From: JBGTLA01 sp041744375
Lineage (GTDB): Bacteria > Actinomycetota > Acidimicrobiia > Spongiisociales > ZC4RG35
Length of the DNA: 21,983 nt
Assembly (NCBI GenBank): GCA_041744375.1
Contig: JBGTLA010000081.1
Span: 1 to 21,983 of the forward strand
Direction of reading: 5' to 3'
In this document: one piece after another, positions 7,640-16,411 of the stretch
How positions within the stretch are numbered: the first letter of the stretch is position 1
Layout: every line of letters begins with the position of its first letter
Notes under the pieces: model-generated
The model's database searches: none
What the model was told of the DNA's origin: nothing
The model's input: only the letters and a program-made list of their open reading frames with translations
Made by a program: the position numbers and the translations under genes

Positions 7640-8749
7640 ATGGCCGTATCCAATCTCCATCAGCTCCGTCTGGCCGGGGTCTCTCCCTGGTCGGATCAGA
7701 TTTCTCGCCAGATGCTCGACTCCGGCGAGCTGGCGCATCGCATCCGAGAAGACGGCATCACCGGCGTGACCTCGAATCCGTCGATCTTCGCCAAGGCCAT
7801 CGTGGGAACGGGCCACTACGACGACGAGCTGACCGAGCTGGCGTCCCGGGGGGCCTCAACCGACGAGATCATCGGCGCACTCATGGGTTCCGACATCCAG
7901 CGGGGTTGCGACGCCCTGCGAGACGTCTACGCCAGGACCGACGGCCGAGACGGGTTCGTGTCCGTGGAGGTCACCCCCACCCTGGCCCACGACACCAACG
8001 CCACCGTCGCCGAAGCGCGGGAATGGGTAAAGCGGATCGACCGCCCCAATCTGTTCGTCAAGGTACCCGCCACCCAGGCCGGGCTGGGAGCCATCACCCA
8101 GCTCATCGGAGAGGGCATATCCATCAACGTCACCCTCATATTCTCGCTGCAGCGCTACCGGCAGGTCATGGAGGCGTATCTGCAGGGCCTGGAGGCATAC
8201 CGGTCCCAGGGCGGTGACTTGTCGCAGGTGGCCTCGGTGGCGTCGTTCTTCGTGTCCCGGATGGACACTGAGGTAGACGCCAGGTTGGAGGCGATTGGAA
8301 CCGAGGAGGCGCTTGCTCTGCGAGGCACCACGGCCGTCGCCAATGCCCGACTCGCCTACCGGGCCTTCTTCGACGTGTGCACGGGCGAGCGCTGGCGGGG
8401 TCTGGTCGCCGATGGAGCTCGCATTCAGCGGCCATTGTGGGCTTCTACCTCCACCAAGGATCCCGACTACCGCGACACCATGTACGTCGAGAAGCTGGTG
8501 GCCGCCCACACCGTCAACACGATGCCCATCGAGACCATCGAGGCGTACCAAGACCACGGTTCCGACCCAGCCGCCTTCGGTCCCGAGGAGATGGCGATGG
8601 CCGAGACGACGATGGCCGAGATGGCTCGGGTGGGTATCGACTACGACGACGTCATGGACGTGCTCGAGAGCGAAGGTGTGGAAAAGTTCGTCGACAGCTG
8701 GAACGAGCTGTACGCCGATGTCGACGCCGCCCGTTCCAAACACGCCTGA
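7640..8749 (+). CDS. tal: Transaldolase
   Basis: This enzyme moves a dihydroxyacetone unit between sedoheptulose 7-phosphate and glyceraldehyde 3-phosphate in the non-oxidative pentose phosphate pathway. The 369-residue length and layout match the long actinobacterial TalB-like class. Signatures are GVTSNPSIFAKAI (about 42-54), RPNLFVKVPAT with K141 as Schiff-base Lys, INVTLIFSLQRY, and ASFFVSRMDTEVD. Near the C-terminus LWASTSTKDP and DTMYVEKLVAAHTVNTMP are conserved. In many Actinobacteria tal clusters with tkt, zwf and opcA; here it stands alone, facing away from dinB and converging on the YceH-like gene. Confidence 0.95.
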   Translation: MAVSNLHQLRLAGVSPWSDQISRQMLDSGELAHRIREDGITGVTSNPSIFAKAIVGTGHYDDELTELASRGASTDEIIGALMGSDIQRGCDALRDVYARTDGRDGFVSVEVTPTLAHDTNATVAEAREWVKRIDRPNLFVKVPATQAGLGAITQLIGEGISINVTLIFSLQRYRQVMEAYLQGLEAYRSQGGDLSQVASVASFFVSRMDTEVDARLEAIGTEEALALRGTTAVANARLAYRAFFDVCTGERWRGLVADGARIQRPLWASTSTKDPDYRDTMYVEKLVAAHTVNTMPIETIEAYQDHGSDPAAFGPEEMAMAETTMAEMARVGIDYDDVMDVLESEGVEKFVDSWNELYADVDAARSKHA

Positions 8750-8767
8750 TTGCGCCCGGGCCGAGAC

Positions 8768-9379
8768 TCACAGGTCGGTTTCGCCGAGCCTCCTCAGCAG
8801 TTCGTCGAAACGCTCCTCGAGCAGGGCGAGACGCATCTCCCAATCGGGATCCTGCGCCAAGCCTGACTCTGGCGGGACTGCAGCCCCAGTGCCCTCGTCG
8901 ACCAAGAGTTGGGCGACCCTCCGTTGACTCTGACCGGGCTGACGGGAGAGCCACCGGGCCAGGCCGGCCTCCTCGAGGCGGTCGATCACCACTTCGACCT
9001 CGTCGGTGGACCGGAACGTGACGTAGCGCTCGGTCCGCTGTCGCAGCTCGCCCGACGTTTGCGCTCCTCGCAACAGGAGCACGGCCAGCACCGCCAGCGG
9101 CTCGGTGCCCAATTCCAGGGCTTCCGCCAGCTTGTGGCGATACTTGGTCGCCCTGTCGCCGGGGCGACGAACCGGCGTCGCCAACCCGCCGTCGTGGAGG
9201 CGGATGAGTGCCGCCTCTGCCTCATCGTCGGTCACCGACATCACCGGGTGCCGGTTGGTGGATTGGTTCGCACCGGCGACCACCCCCGCCAGGGTGAGGG
9301 GGTAAGTGTCAGGTGTCGTCATCTGCTTCTCGACCAGCACTCCCAGGATGCGGGCCTCGATCGGGTCGACGGTGGTCAT
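8768..9379 (-). CDS. DUF480 / YceH family winged-helix protein
   Basis: The 203-residue protein opens with DPIEARILGVLVEKQMTTPDTYPLTL, the hallmark of the YceH/DUF480 family. It continues with AGANQSTNRHPVMSV and a second winged-helix repeat around LAVLLLRGAQTSGELRQRTERYV, where the pattern LRGxQTxGELRxRT is diagnostic. The C-terminal 35 residues are acidic and probably helical (WEMRLALLEERFDELLRRL). Two wHTH repeats imply nucleic-acid binding, but no function is firmly established. The gene converges on tal with an 18-nt gap and starts 102 nt downstream of the pcrA stop. Confidence 0.9.
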   Translation of the reverse strand: MTTVDPIEARILGVLVEKQMTTPDTYPLTLAGVVAGANQSTNRHPVMSVTDDEAEAALIRLHDGGLATPVRRPGDRATKYRHKLAEALELGTEPLAVLAVLLLRGAQTSGELRQRTERYVTFRSTDEVEVVIDRLEEAGLARWLSRQPGQSQRRVAQLLVDEGTGAAVPPESGLAQDPDWEMRLALLEERFDELLRRLGETDL

Positions 9380-9481
9380 ATATTCATTGTGACCAAGTCC
9401 ACGGCCTGGGCGGGAACCGGCCGGCGCAAAGATCGGCCAGGACTTCCGGCAACGCCCCGGGGTAGACAGGCTCTGGCTCTG

Positions 9482-11734
9482 TCAGGCCTTCTCCAAAGGA
9501 GCCCAGGCCAACAGGAGCCGTTTCTTACCCTGCGTGTCGAACATGATCTCGGCCTCGGCTCGATCGCCGGTGCCGACGACCTCGCGCACGGTGCCCAGCC
9601 CCCATTTGTCGTGGCGAACCCGGTCCCCCGGGCCCACGTCTCCTGGGGCGACTGTGCTACGCGGGCCGGTTGTCTGCTCAGAAGAGCGCTGTCGTAGGCG
9701 TTTGGGAGCCTTCTCGAGGAGGCCGGAAGGGATTTCGGCCAAGAAGCGCGAGGCGGGGTTGTAGTTGGTGCCGCCATAAAGCATTCGACTCCAAGCCGAC
9801 GTGAGGAACAACCGGTCCTGGGCGCGAGTGATGCCTACATAGGCGAGCCGTCGCTCCTCTTCCAGCTCATGCGCCTCGCCCATCGTGCGCATATGCGGGA
9901 AAACCCCGTCCTCGAGACCGACCATGAACACCACCGGGAACTCGAGACCCTTGGCGGTGTGGAGCGTCATGAGCGTGACGGCTCCTCCCCCCTCGTCCCA
10001 TTCGTCGACATCGGAGGTGAGGGCGGTGGTCTCCAAGAACAGCTCAAGGCGTCGCTGCTGATCCATCTCGTCCCAGCTCTCCCCGCCGATCACTGCTCCC
10101 TCGTTGGATTCCTCGAACTCGGCCGCCACCGACTGCAGTTCACGCAGGTTCTCGACCCGACCCATTGCCTCGATGGTTCGTTCTGCCTCCAAGGAGGCCA
10201 CATAACCGGTCTCTGTGAGCACGGCCGACACTGCCCCCGACACCCCTCCGACATGGACCCCTTCTGTGAGATGCTCGATGAGGACAACGAACTCGGCCAT
10301 GTTGCGTTGGGCACGGGTGCTGAGAGCGGCGATATCACCGGCTCGTCGCAGTGCTTCATAAAAGGGGATGCGTTGCGACTCGGCGAAACGATCGACGTGC
10401 CCGATCGAGGTATCGCCTATGCCTCGTTTGGGTTCGTTGATGACTCGCTTGACCGCAACCTGATCGTCTGGGTTGACCAGGACCCGCAGGTAGGCGAGTG
10501 CGTCCTTGATCTCCTTACGGTCGTAGAACTTGACCGAGCCGACCACCGTGTAAGAGAGTCCCCGCCGGACGAACACGTCCTCGAGAACACGCGACTGGGC
10601 ATTGGTGCGGTAGAAGACGGCGACATCGGCGAGGTTGTAGCCCTCGTCACCGAGGGCATCGACCTGGTCCGCCACGAAACCGGCTTCGTCGTGCTCATCC
10701 TCGGCCTCGAAACGGATGATGGACGTCCCTCGCCCGCGATCGGACCACAGACGTTTGGGAGTGCGCCCGGTGTTGTGGTCGATCACGGCATTGGCGGCTT
10801 CGAGAATCGTCTCGGTGGAGCGGTAGTTCTGATCCAGGATCACGATGCGGGCATCGGGGAAGTCCTGTTCGAAAAGCCGGATATTGCGGATGTCGGCTCC
10901 CCGCCATCCGTAGATCGACTGGTCGGCGTCACCCACCACGCACAGGTTGCGGTGGCCCGCCACCAGTTGCTTCACCAACACGTATTGAGCCCTGTTCGTG
11001 TCCTGGTACTCGTCGACGTGCACGTAGCGAAAGCGGTTCTGGTAGGTGCTGGCCACTTCCGGGAACGCCTCGAGCAGTTCGACGGTGACCATCAGGAGAT
11101 CGTCGAAGTCCATGGCGGAGGACTCGAGCAGGCGCTGCTGGTAGAGCCGGTAGATGTCGGCCACCTGCTCGTGGTAAAAACCATCTCCGCGCTGGCTGAA
11201 GGTCTCGTAGTCAATCAGCTCGTTCTTGGCATTGGAGATGGTGGCCTTGACGGTTCGGGGCGGGAAACGCTTCGAGTCGAGGTCGAGGTCGCGCAGCACT
11301 TGGGTGATGAGACGCACCGAGTCGGCTTCGTCGTAGATCGAAAAACTCGAGCGATAACCGAGGCGATGAGCCTCGACGCGCAGGATCCGCACACAGGCGG
11401 AGTGAAACGTGGAGACCCACATCGACCGACGGACACCTCCCACCAGGCTCGAGACCCGCTCTTTCATCTCGGCGGCGGCCTTGTTGGTGAAGGTGATGGC
11501 CAGGATCCCCTCGGGGGCTACCCGGAGGTCTCGAATCAAGTGGGCGATGCGGTGGGTGAGGACCCTGGTCTTGCCGGAGCCCGCTCCGGCCACGACCAGC
11601 AACGGGCCTTCGGTGGCGGCCACCGCCTCTCGCTGCGCGGGGTTGAGCCCCTCGAAGAGGGGCGAGTCGGTCAGCAGGTCGGCGTCGGGCCCGACCCATC
11701 CCCCGGTGTCATCGTCGGCGAACCAAGTCTGCAT
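9482..11734 (-). CDS. pcrA: ATP-dependent DNA helicase, UvrD/PcrA type
   Basis: A 750-residue SF1A helicase that unwinds DNA 3' to 5' in repair and clears replication conflicts. Motifs are complete: Walker A GAGSGKT (50-56), FTNKAAAEMKERV (Ia), DEYQDTN (II), VVGDADQSIYGWRGAD (III), QNYRST (IV), TLHTAKGLEFPVVF (V) and EEERRLAYVGITRAQDRL (VI). The last ~55 residues (GDRVRHDKWGLGTVREV) form the Tudor-like domain that contacts RNA polymerase in PcrA and UvrD. The ATG follows a TACCAT hexamer by 8 nt with no Shine-Dalgarno. It lies 44 nt downstream of the histidine kinase stop but has its own promoter. Confidence 0.96.
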   Translation of the reverse strand: MQTWFADDDTGGWVGPDADLLTDSPLFEGLNPAQREAVAATEGPLLVVAGAGSGKTRVLTHRIAHLIRDLRVAPEGILAITFTNKAAAEMKERVSSLVGGVRRSMWVSTFHSACVRILRVEAHRLGYRSSFSIYDEADSVRLITQVLRDLDLDSKRFPPRTVKATISNAKNELIDYETFSQRGDGFYHEQVADIYRLYQQRLLESSAMDFDDLLMVTVELLEAFPEVASTYQNRFRYVHVDEYQDTNRAQYVLVKQLVAGHRNLCVVGDADQSIYGWRGADIRNIRLFEQDFPDARIVILDQNYRSTETILEAANAVIDHNTGRTPKRLWSDRGRGTSIIRFEAEDEHDEAGFVADQVDALGDEGYNLADVAVFYRTNAQSRVLEDVFVRRGLSYTVVGSVKFYDRKEIKDALAYLRVLVNPDDQVAVKRVINEPKRGIGDTSIGHVDRFAESQRIPFYEALRRAGDIAALSTRAQRNMAEFVVLIEHLTEGVHVGGVSGAVSAVLTETGYVASLEAERTIEAMGRVENLRELQSVAAEFEESNEGAVIGGESWDEMDQQRRLELFLETTALTSDVDEWDEGGGAVTLMTLHTAKGLEFPVVFMVGLEDGVFPHMRTMGEAHELEEERRLAYVGITRAQDRLFLTSAWSRMLYGGTNYNPASRFLAEIPSGLLEKAPKRLRQRSSEQTTGPRSTVAPGDVGPGDRVRHDKWGLGTVREVVGTGDRAEAEIMFDTQGKKRLLLAWAPLEKA

Positions 11735-11742
11735 CCTCGCGC

Positions 11743-11748
11743 ATGGTA
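11743..11748 (-). promoter_or_regulatory. -10 element of pcrA (leaderless), in a shared CGGCAGGTACC block
   Basis: On the minus strand TACCAT is followed by 8 nt and ATG. It lies in CGGCAGGTACCATGC (11741-11755), which matches the block before the CPBP gene (17675-17689) at 14 of 15 positions. This suggests an extended -10 used by the same sigma factor, or a common operator. Confidence 0.55.
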
Positions 11749-11778
11749 CCTGCCGCCTCCGGCGGAATCACATGCACG

Positions 11779-12675
11779 TCATTCTGCTGCCGACCGCAGC
11801 CCGGCCGGCCGGCGCGACTCCCCGGTCTCGGGAACCGGCATGACACTGCCGTCCTCGGCCCGTTCCCCCGGGGTGATGGGCAACGAGAAGCAGAATCGAC
11901 TCCCGGTGGGAAACCGGCGCTCGTACCACACGTCGCCACCCATGGCTCGCGCCAACCGACGAGCGATCGGCAATCCGAGACCGATTCCCGTCGACGACCG
12001 GGCATCACCTTTCGACAGTTGCTCGAAATGCTCGAAGATGACTTCCACCGACGATTCGGGGACTCCCGGCCCGTTGTCGGCCACCACGACGACGTAATGG
12101 TCGCCGAGCCCGAAGCCTTCCACCAAGACCTGGTCCCCTCCGTACTTGCGAGCGTTCTCCAACAGGTTGCGGATTACCTGCTGGACTCGCTTGGGGTCGG
12201 CGTCGACCATCACCCCGGTGGGCATCGACACCACCGTGTCCCGCTCGGTCACAGCCGACAGCAGCAGCTCTGAGACTTCGTGGACCACCAACCCGAGGTC
12301 GAAGATCTCAGGCCGGAATCGGAGCCGACCCGCTTCGAGCCTGGGAATCACGAGAACGTCTTCCACGAGGTCGCCGAGATAGAGAGACTGCTTGTGGATG
12401 TAGCTCAGGAACTCGTCGATCTCCCCCTCGGGAAGCTCGCGCCACCCCTGGATGAGGGCGTCGGCGAAACCGGCGATCGAGGTCAGGGGTGTGCGCAACT
12501 CATGACTGACCATGGCCACGAAGTCGTTCTTGATGGAGCGGGCCTCATCGGCGGCAGCGATGGCCTGGCGTCGGCGCAGATTGGCACGCGCCACCATGAA
12601 GGCCGAGACGAGCATGACGACCACCGACAGGGCGGCCAGCGACACACTCGCCCAGATCGGGATGTTCATCGCCAT
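11779..12675 (-). CDS. Membrane-anchored sensor histidine kinase
   Basis: The 298-residue protein has one N-terminal transmembrane helix (about residues 7-28), a short cytoplasmic linker, a HisKA dimerisation domain with the H-box FVAMVSHELRTPLTS (H58 phospho-acceptor), and a HATPase_c domain with N-box VIRNLLENARKYGG, G1 VADNGPGVPES, F-box FEHFEQL and G2 STGIGLGLPIA. No extracellular or PAS sensor domain is present, so it probably senses through the membrane or a partner. I chose the ATG at 12675 because GGAGG lies 5 nt before it; a GTG four codons earlier overlaps that site. It follows the CheA-like gene by 63 nt on the same strand; no separate response regulator gene lies nearby. Confidence 0.92.
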   Translation of the reverse strand: MAMNIPIWASVSLAALSVVVMLVSAFMVARANLRRRQAIAAADEARSIKNDFVAMVSHELRTPLTSIAGFADALIQGWRELPEGEIDEFLSYIHKQSLYLGDLVEDVLVIPRLEAGRLRFRPEIFDLGLVVHEVSELLLSAVTERDTVVSMPTGVMVDADPKRVQQVIRNLLENARKYGGDQVLVEGFGLGDHYVVVVADNGPGVPESSVEVIFEHFEQLSKGDARSSTGIGLGLPIARRLARAMGGDVWYERRFPTGSRFCFSLPITPGERAEDGSVMPVPETGESRRPAGLRSAAE

Positions 12676-12738
12676 CACGCCCTCCACCCCCGGCCACGCC
12701 CCGCTACCGGCACGGGGCCAAGGCAGCCTACTTGCGGA

Positions 12739-14748
12739 TCAGGCCGTGGAGCCAAGACCGCCCTCCAGCAAACGCCGTAGCGTGGCGGTGAGGACACCCT
12801 TGCGGAGGTCGAACTTGTCCATGTATGCATCGACACCCGCCTCCCAGGCCTCGGCCTGCTCGGCGGCAGTGGCCACCCCCGAAACCATGACGATGGGGAT
12901 GGTGACGTCGGCCGCGCGCAGAGCCCGAACCAGGTCCACACCGGAGGACCGGGGCATCGAGTAGTCGACGACGAGAGCGTCCACGGCGGCTTGTGAGAGA
13001 CGCTCGACCGCTTGTTTCGCCCCGGCGGCGACCATCACGTCGAAGCCGGCCGCTCCCAGGCTGGCGGCGATGAGCTGACGCACCCCGGCGGAGTCGTCCA
13101 CCACGAGAATCGAAGGGCGGCGGTCGGTCGAAACGGGGCGGGAGCGTCCGTAGTCGGCGAGGTAGTTCGGATCGACCACCACGAGGACCTCTCCACCACC
13201 GAGGAAGGCGGCGGCGGTGATGTGGGGGGTGCCCTCGAGGATCGGAGCGAGGTCCTTCACGGCCACACGTCGACGATCGATGATCTCTGGCACCGTCACC
13301 GCCACCGTCCCGGCGCGACCGCTGACCACGACGACCTCTTCCTCGAAGGCCGACGGGGGAAGTCCGAGCATCTGGGTGAGAGACACCACCGGGATGACCG
13401 ATCCCTCGAAGCGCATGTCTCGTCCGCCTTCCGACATCTGCACACGGGGGTCGCTGAGGGCCATGCTGGACACAACCGAAGCCTCCGGTAGACCCCAGAA
13501 CTGGTCTCCGGCCGCCACCACCACCATGTTCTGGAGAACCATCGACACCGGGAGAGTGAGCAAGATCGTTGTTCCCTCGTCTGGAGTCGACTCGACCTGA
13601 ATTCCGCCGTGGAGACGCTCGACGACGTCCGCCACGATGCTGAGACCGTCACCGGTCCCACTGAAGTCGTCCACGCCCGGGCGAGTGGAGAATTCGGGAC
13701 GGAGAAGCAGCGGAGTGAGGTCGCCGTCCACGTCGAGACCCCGTTCCCGGGCCCGATTGCGCACCGCATTCCAGTCGACACCGGCACCGTCGTCGCTCAC
13801 GCTGATCTGTACCCGCTCGTCGCGGAGCCGCGCCCGCACCGCCACCGTACCGGTGGCCGGCTTTCCCTTGGCCTGACGAGCATCGGGTGTTTCAAGACCG
13901 TGATCCACCGCATTCACCAGCAGGTGCCGCAGCGGCTCACGCAGCTGGTCCAGAATCTGACGATCGAGCTCGATGTCCTCGCCGCTGAGCTCGAACCGCA
14001 CATCCTTTCCGAGCTTGCGGCCTAGGTAACGAAGGAACTGAGGGAACGACTCGCCCGCCTCCCGAAACGACACGTTGGCCAGCGCCACGGCCTGGTCCTG
14101 CACCTCCACGATCGACCTCGTCAGTCGTTCCAGCTGCCCCCGCCATGCAGCCAGGACCTTTTTCGGATCGGCCCCCTCCAGGTTGACGAGAGTGAGGTCG
14201 GCGATGGCGGCCGTGTCGAGCGCTACTTCCACCAGGCGATTGATGAGTCGGTACAACTCGCCGGTATCGACCCTGGTCACGCCATCGAGGAGGGACGAAG
14301 CCACCGAGGTCAAGAGGCCCCCGAGGGCCTCCGAATCGGACGATTTCATCGATTCGATCGGGCTCGTCGACAGGCCGACCGCTCGACCGACTCGGACGGT
14401 GGCCGCAACGAGACTGGGACCGCCGTCGGTGTCGAGCGCCGAGCGTAGGCCGGTAGTCAGCTCGGTCATGGCAGCCATGACCTCGGCGGTGGCCTCCACG
14501 CGTCCTTCGCTGAGTGCCTGCCAAGCATGCTCGAGAGCGGAAGCGGCGGCGCCGATCCTGTCGTCGCCCATGAGACGAGCCGACCCCTTGATCGTGTGCG
14601 CCTGACGCAGCGTGTCCTCGAAGTCCGCCGGGTCGAACTCGCCGCGCAACAGGGCCTGGGCAGCCATCACCAGCGCGGTGGAGCGCTCCTCCAACTCCCG
14701 TCGGAAGAGCGCCATCAGCTCAGGTGACTGGGTCGGATCCAAACCCAC
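12739..14748 (-). CDS. CheA-like hybrid histidine kinase (HPt-HATPase-CheW-REC)
   Basis: Domains in order: HPt (about 1-105, phospho-acceptor H51 in AHTIKGSARLMG), a helical linker with no recognisable P2 domain, CheA-type HATPase (N-box HLLVNAVDHGLE at 275-286, G1 DDGAGVD at 319-325, G2 SGTGDGLSI near 363), a CheW-like domain (about 403-540), and a C-terminal receiver (about 546-668) with acceptor D595 and K645. This layout is found in chemosensory systems that steer pili or other outputs. No chemoreceptor, separate CheW, CheR or CheB is in the window, so the input is unknown. AAGGAG lies only 2 nt before the GTG used here but 8 nt before an in-frame TTG two codons on, so the true start may be 14742. 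It probably forms an operon with the downstream kinase. Confidence 0.9.
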   Translation of the reverse strand: MGLDPTQSPELMALFRRELEERSTALVMAAQALLRGEFDPADFEDTLRQAHTIKGSARLMGDDRIGAAASALEHAWQALSEGRVEATAEVMAAMTELTTGLRSALDTDGGPSLVAATVRVGRAVGLSTSPIESMKSSDSEALGGLLTSVASSLLDGVTRVDTGELYRLINRLVEVALDTAAIADLTLVNLEGADPKKVLAAWRGQLERLTRSIVEVQDQAVALANVSFREAGESFPQFLRYLGRKLGKDVRFELSGEDIELDRQILDQLREPLRHLLVNAVDHGLETPDARQAKGKPATGTVAVRARLRDERVQISVSDDGAGVDWNAVRNRARERGLDVDGDLTPLLLRPEFSTRPGVDDFSGTGDGLSIVADVVERLHGGIQVESTPDEGTTILLTLPVSMVLQNMVVVAAGDQFWGLPEASVVSSMALSDPRVQMSEGGRDMRFEGSVIPVVSLTQMLGLPPSAFEEEVVVVSGRAGTVAVTVPEIIDRRRVAVKDLAPILEGTPHITAAAFLGGGEVLVVVDPNYLADYGRSRPVSTDRRPSILVVDDSAGVRQLIAASLGAAGFDVMVAAGAKQAVERLSQAAVDALVVDYSMPRSSGVDLVRALRAADVTIPIVMVSGVATAAEQAEAWEAGVDAYMDKFDLRKGVLTATLRRLLEGGLGSTA

Positions 14749-14831
14749 TTCTCCTTGGAGGGACTCTATGGGTTTATCGGGAGCGCAACCCCGCCTCTTG
14801 AGAGGCCAGGGGCGCCGACCATCCCGATTGG

Positions 14832-14852
14832 GGGGGCGGACCGCCGGCCCCC
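14832..14852 (-). terminator. Possible GC hairpin after guaA
   Basis: Arms GGGGGC and GCCCCC flank a 9-nt loop 9 nt past the guaA stop. There is no U-run, and an alternative fold (GGCGG-A-CCGCC) overlaps it. A second small dyad, GCCTCT-TG-AGAGGC, sits at 14793-14806. High-GC actinobacteria often use such U-less hairpins, but this call is weak. Confidence 0.3.
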
Positions 14853-14860
14853 TACCACCC

Positions 14861-16411
14861 CTACTCCCACTCGATCGTTGCTGGTGGCTTGGAGGATACG
14901 TCGTAGGCCACGCGGTTGATCCCCGGCACCTCGTTGATGATCCGACTCGACATGCGTTCCAGCAGCTCGAAGGGGAGCCTGGCCCAATCAGCCGTCATGG
15001 CGTCTTCGCTGGTCACCGCCCTGATTATGAGCGGGTAGGCGTACGTTCGACCATCTCCTTGCACCCCTACCGTCTTGATCGCCGGAAGAATGGCGAATGC
15101 TTGCCAGATATCGCGATAGAGACCGGCCCTCTTGATCTCATCCGTGACGATCAAGTCGGCCTCACGCAAGATGGAGAGCCTCTCGGGAGTGACGTCTCCG
15201 ATGACCCGCACCGCCAGGCCGGGTCCGGGGAACGGCTGACGCCACACCATGTCCGCCCCCAAGCCCAACTCCTCGCCCACGGCGCGCACCTCGTCTTTGA
15301 ACAGATCTCGTAATGGCTCCACCAGCTCGAAGGTCATATCGTCGGGGAGACCGCCCACGTTGTGGTGAGTCTTTATGGTCGCCGCCGACCCACTTCCCGA
15401 CTCGATCACATCGGGGTACAACGTGCCCTGCACCAGGAAACGGGCGTCGCCCACCGAGGCGGCCGCCTCTTCGAAGACCCGGATGAAGGTGTCGCCGATG
15501 ATCTTCCGCTTTTCCTCGGGATCGGAGACTCCCTCCAGCCGATGCAAGAACCGGTCGGCCGCCTTCACGTGCACGAGATCGACCTCGAAGTGGCGCCGGA
15601 ACGTCTCCTCGACCTGCTCCGCTTCACCCGCCCTCAGCAGGCCGTTGTCGACGAAGATACAGGTGAGCTGATCGCCGATCGCTCGATGAACAAGCGCGGC
15701 GGCCACCGCCGAATCGACGCCTCCAGAAAGAGCACAGATCACCCGAGCGTCGCCCACCTGGCTGCGAATGTTCGCCACCTGGGTCTCGATGATGGAATGC
15801 GACGTCCACGTAGGGCGTGCTCCGCACACGTCGTACAAGAACCGAGCCAAAATCTCCGACCCCCGCGGCGTATGTGCCACTTCCGGGTGAAACTGGACCC
15901 CGAACAGGCCCCGGTCGGGATCCTCCATCGCCGCCACCGGAGCTCCGGGCGTTGAGGCCACCGTCTTGAATCCCCGAGGTGGCTCCGCCACATGGTCGCG
16001 ATGGCTCATCCACACGTCCTGGTGATCGGCCAGGCCTTTCATGAGGACCGACTCTGCGGTGATCTGGAGGGAGGTCTTGCCAAATTCTCCTTCGCCCGTG
16101 TTCGCCACTACCCCCCCGGCCACATCCGCCATGAGTTGATGCCCGTAACAGATGCCCAGGACCGGGACATCGAGGTCCAAGATCTCGGGGTCGATTCGGT
16201 AGGCGTCGGGGGCATAGACCGAAGCCGGGCCACCCGACAGGATCAACCCGGTGGGTCTCCTGGCACGAACCTCAGCGGCAGTGATGCCCCGAGCCACGAT
16301 CTCGGAGTGGACGTTGGCTTCGCGCACTCGGCGAGCTATCAGCTGGGCGTACTGGGCGCCGAAGTCGAGAACGAGAACCGTGTCCTGGCCGGAAAGGGGC
16401 TCCTCGGTCAC
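14861..16411 (-). CDS. guaA: GMP synthase (glutamine-hydrolysing)
   Basis: This 516-residue enzyme converts XMP to GMP using ATP and glutamine. The N-terminal class I amidotransferase has the triad C88 (GICYGHQ), H175 and E177 (QFHPEV). The ATP pyrophosphatase domain has the P-loop SGGVDS at 229-234. The C-terminal dimerisation domain ends with the invariant PPATIEWE. Translation starts at a GTG overlapping the stop of the upstream guaB3-like gene as GTGA, so the two are translationally coupled. Length and motifs are standard. Confidence 0.97.
   Translation of the reverse strand: MTEEPLSGQDTVLVLDFGAQYAQLIARRVREANVHSEIVARGITAAEVRARRPTGLILSGGPASVYAPDAYRIDPEILDLDVPVLGICYGHQLMADVAGGVVANTGEGEFGKTSLQITAESVLMKGLADHQDVWMSHRDHVAEPPRGFKTVASTPGAPVAAMEDPDRGLFGVQFHPEVAHTPRGSEILARFLYDVCGARPTWTSHSIIETQVANIRSQVGDARVICALSGGVDSAVAAALVHRAIGDQLTCIFVDNGLLRAGEAEQVEETFRRHFEVDLVHVKAADRFLHRLEGVSDPEEKRKIIGDTFIRVFEEAAASVGDARFLVQGTLYPDVIESGSGSAATIKTHHNVGGLPDDMTFELVEPLRDLFKDEVRAVGEELGLGADMVWRQPFPGPGLAVRVIGDVTPERLSILREADLIVTDEIKRAGLYRDIWQAFAILPAIKTVGVQGDGRTYAYPLIIRAVTSEDAMTADWARLPFELLERMSSRIINEVPGINRVAYDVSSKPPATIEWE

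Noticed and set aside
9465..9483. Hairpin GACAG...CTGTC at the end of pcrA as a terminator
   Set aside because: Only five to six base pairs, overlapping the stop codon, with no U-run on either strand.
9869..12097. 742-codon plus-strand open frame opposite pcrA
   Set aside because: It is an antisense shadow of a highly conserved helicase in high-GC DNA; the translation has no recognisable domain and is rich in His, Gly and Val as expected for a complement frame.
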